64,000 bases of DNA from Epilithonimonas sp. JDS (GTDB lineage Bacteria; Bacteroidota; Bacteroidia; Flavobacteriales; Weeksellaceae): assembly GCF_021261315.1 (NCBI RefSeq), contig NZ_JAJSAX010000001.1, positions 1-64,000 on the forward strand, read 5' to 3'. The position numbers were made by a program, and so were the translations under genes. Shown piece after piece: positions 62,017-64,000 of this stretch; the first letter of the stretch is position 1; each line of letters starts with the position of its first letter. The notes below the pieces were generated by a model. It did no database searches. It was not told where the DNA came from and saw only the letters and a program-made list of their open reading frames with translations.

Positions 62017-64000
62017 ATGATTATGAAAAAGTACAGGAATATTATTTTTTACGTTCTTACGATTGCTTTCTTCTCCTGTTTGATGTATTGGTTTTTCATC
62101 GAAGGTAAAACACTGGAAATCGGAGAAAACATTGCACCAAGCAAAGCGACAGGCGCAACAATGTGGGAAAACTTCACTGATTCTTTTCTTGCGAATCTCC
62201 ATCATCCGCTGGCTCTTTTATTAGCACAGATTGTAACCATTATCCTGGTTGCAAAACTGTTCGGCTGGATTTGCGTAAAACTAAAACAACCTTCCGTCAT
62301 CGGAGAAATGATTGCCGGTATTGTGCTCGGTCCATCTTTGGTTGGACTTTATTTTCCGGAGTTTTCCGCGTTTATGTTCCCAAAAGAATCCCTACCAAAC
62401 CTCCAATTCCTCAGTCAGATTGGCTTGATTCTGTTTATGTACATCGTCGGTATGGAACTTGACCTAAGTGTTTTGAGAAAAAAAGCACACGACGCAGTGG
62501 TCATCAGCCACGCAAGTATCATTTTTCCTTTTGCGCTTGGAGTCGGCCTTTCTTATTTTATTTATAAGGAATTTGCGCCGGCTGGCATTCAGTTCAGTTC
62601 GTTTGCATTATTTATTGCAATTGCGATGAGTATTACAGCTTTTCCGGTATTGGCAAGAATTGTTCAGGAGCGAAATTTACATAAGACCAAAATCGGAACC
62701 ATCGTCATTACTTGTGCAGCAGCAGATGACATCACGGCCTGGTGTATTTTGGCAGCCGTAATTGCTGTTGTGAAAGCGGGTTCATTTTCAGGATCGATCT
62801 TTGTCATTTTGATGGCGATATTTTACGTTTTTCTGATGATCAAATTGGTAAAACCATTCCTGACCAGAATTGCTGAATCACAGAAAGGAAAAGGTTTCAT
62901 CAACAAAGCTTTGGTTGCTGTTTTCTTTTTGATACTAATCATTTCTTCTTATGCAACGGAAGTGATTGGAATCCACGCATTATTCGGCGCTTTTATGGCT
63001 GGAGCGATCATGCCGGAAAATGTAAAATTCAGAAATCTTTTCATCGAGAAAATCGAAGATGTCGCATTGGTTTTATTGCTTCCTTTATTTTTCGTTTTCA
63101 CCGGATTGAGAACTCAAATCGGATTGTTAAATGAAGGCTATCTTTGGCTGATAACCGGATTGATTATCCTTACCGCTGTGACAGGAAAATTCATAGGAAG
63201 TGCTTTGACTGCCAAATTTCTGAACATTAGCTGGAAAGACAGTCTTACAATTGGTGCTTTGATGAACACGCGCGGCCTTACGGAATTAATCGTTTTGAAC
63301 ATCGGTTATGATCTGGGTGTTTTGGGTCCGCAGTTGTTTGCAATGCTTGTAATAATGGCATTATTCACAACATTCATGACTGGTCCTTGTCTGGATTTGA
63401 TTAATTATCTTTTCAAAGGTAAAAAGACGATGCTGGAAGAAGATGTGGATGCTAACGATGAAAAATATAAGGTGCTACTATCCTTTGAGACAGCGGATTC
63501 CGGACAGACTTTATTGAAATTTGCTGATAATCTTACCAACAAAATGAATGGGAACAAAAGCATCACCGCCATGAATATTGCGCCGGTGGACGAGCTCCAC
63601 GCTTTTGATATCGAGAATTATGAAAAAGAACTGTTTGAAAATGTAATCGAAACTTCTAATGAATTGAAACTGGAAGTTACTACTCTTTTCAAAGCTTCTA
63701 CAGATATTGAAAATGATTTGATTAATATTACAAACAAAGGCAACTATGATCTGCTTCTGATAATGCTTGGGAAATCAATCTACGAAGGAAGTTTGCTTGG
63801 GAAACTGCTTGGATTCACGACTAAGATCATCAATCCTGAAAAATTATTGAACACGGTAAAAGGTAAATCCTATATTTTCAACTCTTCACCTTTTGATGAT
63901 TTTACCTTAAGCATTCTCGATAAAACCAATATTCCTGTCGGGATTATGGTCGATAAAAAATTTGAAAGTGCTGACAAAATTTTCATCCCGATTTTTGAGC
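62017..64000 (+). CDS. Cation:proton antiporter (CPA2/KefB type) with C-terminal USP-like part, 3' end missing
   Basis: At least 661 residues; the frame is open to the window end. The start is ATG 62017 or the in-frame ATG 62023. A lead membrane helix and a short periplasmic stretch precede about 12 membrane helices of the Na+/H+ exchanger fold. Family landmarks are KLKQPSVIGEMIAGIVLGPSLVG, FLSQIGLILFMYIVGMELDLSVL, FPVLARIVQERNL, CAAADDITAWCIL (the ion-binding Asp pair) and GALMNTRGLTELIVLNIGYDLGV. From about residue 485 a soluble part resembles tandem universal-stress domains (KVLLSFETADSGQTLLKFADNLTNKMNGNKSITAMNIAP). Preceded by a LytTR-type operator. Confidence 0.92.
   Translation, partial: MIMKKYRNIIFYVLTIAFFSCLMYWFFIEGKTLEIGENIAPSKATGATMWENFTDSFLANLHHPLALLLAQIVTIILVAKLFGWICVKLKQPSVIGEMIAGIVLGPSLVGLYFPEFSAFMFPKESLPNLQFLSQIGLILFMYIVGMELDLSVLRKKAHDAVVISHASIIFPFALGVGLSYFIYKEFAPAGIQFSSFALFIAIAMSITAFPVLARIVQERNLHKTKIGTIVITCAAADDITAWCILAAVIAVVKAGSFSGSIFVILMAIFYVFLMIKLVKPFLTRIAESQKGKGFINKALVAVFFLILIISSYATEVIGIHALFGAFMAGAIMPENVKFRNLFIEKIEDVALVLLLPLFFVFTGLRTQIGLLNEGYLWLITGLIILTAVTGKFIGSALTAKFLNISWKDSLTIGALMNTRGLTELIVLNIGYDLGVLGPQLFAMLVIMALFTTFMTGPCLDLINYLFKGKKTMLEEDVDANDEKYKVLLSFETADSGQTLLKFADNLTNKMNGNKSITAMNIAPVDELHAFDIENYEKELFENVIETSNELKLEVTTLFKASTDIENDLINITNKGNYDLLLIMLGKSIYEGSLLGKLLGFTTKIINPEKLLNTVKGKSYIFNSSPFDDFTLSILDKTNIPVGIMVDKKFESADKIFIPIFE

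Overview
The window is chromosomal DNA from a member of the Flavobacteriia (Bacteroidota), most likely Weeksellaceae close to Chryseobacterium or Epilithonimonas. The signs are AT-rich DNA, promoters of the TTTG-N19/21-TAnnTTTG type, few Shine-Dalgarno sequences, a delta-60-repeat protein with a type IX secretion (T9SS) sorting tail, a GLPGLI-family protein, DUF4834/DUF6263-type genes, a bat aerotolerance operon and a DnaG without zinc ligands. I see no prophage, transposase, rRNA or CRISPR array. Most genes are ordinary core genes; the interest lies in regulation and intergenic structure.

Layout. 1-3.4 kb: a stress cluster with a large-subunit catalase (cut by the window edge), a ferritin-like DUF892 protein with a histone-H1-like tail, a duplicated membrane protein and the fluoride channel CrcB. 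3.4-6.5 kb: tRNA-Ser(TGA), an OmpR-type two-component system and a lipoprotein. 6.8-8.2 kb: a UspA-like protein and a YoaK membrane protein. 8.3-12.5 kb: trxB, a lipoprotein, a membrane protein, holA and a lone HsdR-N protein. 12.6-20.5 kb, minus strand: moxR, a GNAT, DUF58, a BatD-like protein, batA and batB, followed by an MBOAT/SGNH pair where batC/batE would be expected. 20.7-29.6 kb: DinB, delta-60/T9SS, rlmB, DUF6263, DUF4834, YfhO, RDD and TPR genes. 29.6-35.4 kb, minus: rpsO, thrC, thrB, thrA. 35.7-42.2 kb, plus: padR-pspC, DoxX, GLPGLI, an acyltransferase, a hotdog thioesterase and isochorismate synthase (menaquinone), and a DUF6804-like protein. 42.2-52.8 kb, minus: lipoprotein, nucleoside permease, bifunctional nuclease, etfBA, SDR, M20 dipeptidase, lipoprotein, clpP, dnaG. 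53-57.7 kb: a three-gene surface-protein cluster. 57.9-64 kb: tsaE, ald, a LytS/LytTR two-component system, a small outer-membrane protein and a cation/proton antiporter cut by the window end.

Strongest new observations. (1) The thrA operon has a complete translation-coupled attenuator: a consensus promoter, a leader peptide with eight Thr codons and one Ile codon, an antiterminator arm and a 14-bp terminator. (2) Two identical direct-repeat operators, TTTGATTACA-N11-TTTCATTACA, lie just downstream of the LytTR regulator gene, before the outer-membrane protein and before the antiporter. Each is 28-29 bp upstream of a -7 box, which suggests a small regulon; a weaker relative precedes the UspA/YoaK operon. 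(3) Four intergenic copies of a structured element that begins GCAGCCCG and ends GCTGCCC, all in the same orientation, may be Flavo-1-type RNAs. (4) A roughly 40-residue GMMVY module is repeated across two adjacent surface-protein genes, the first of which carries four thrombospondin-type-3 calcium-binding blocks.
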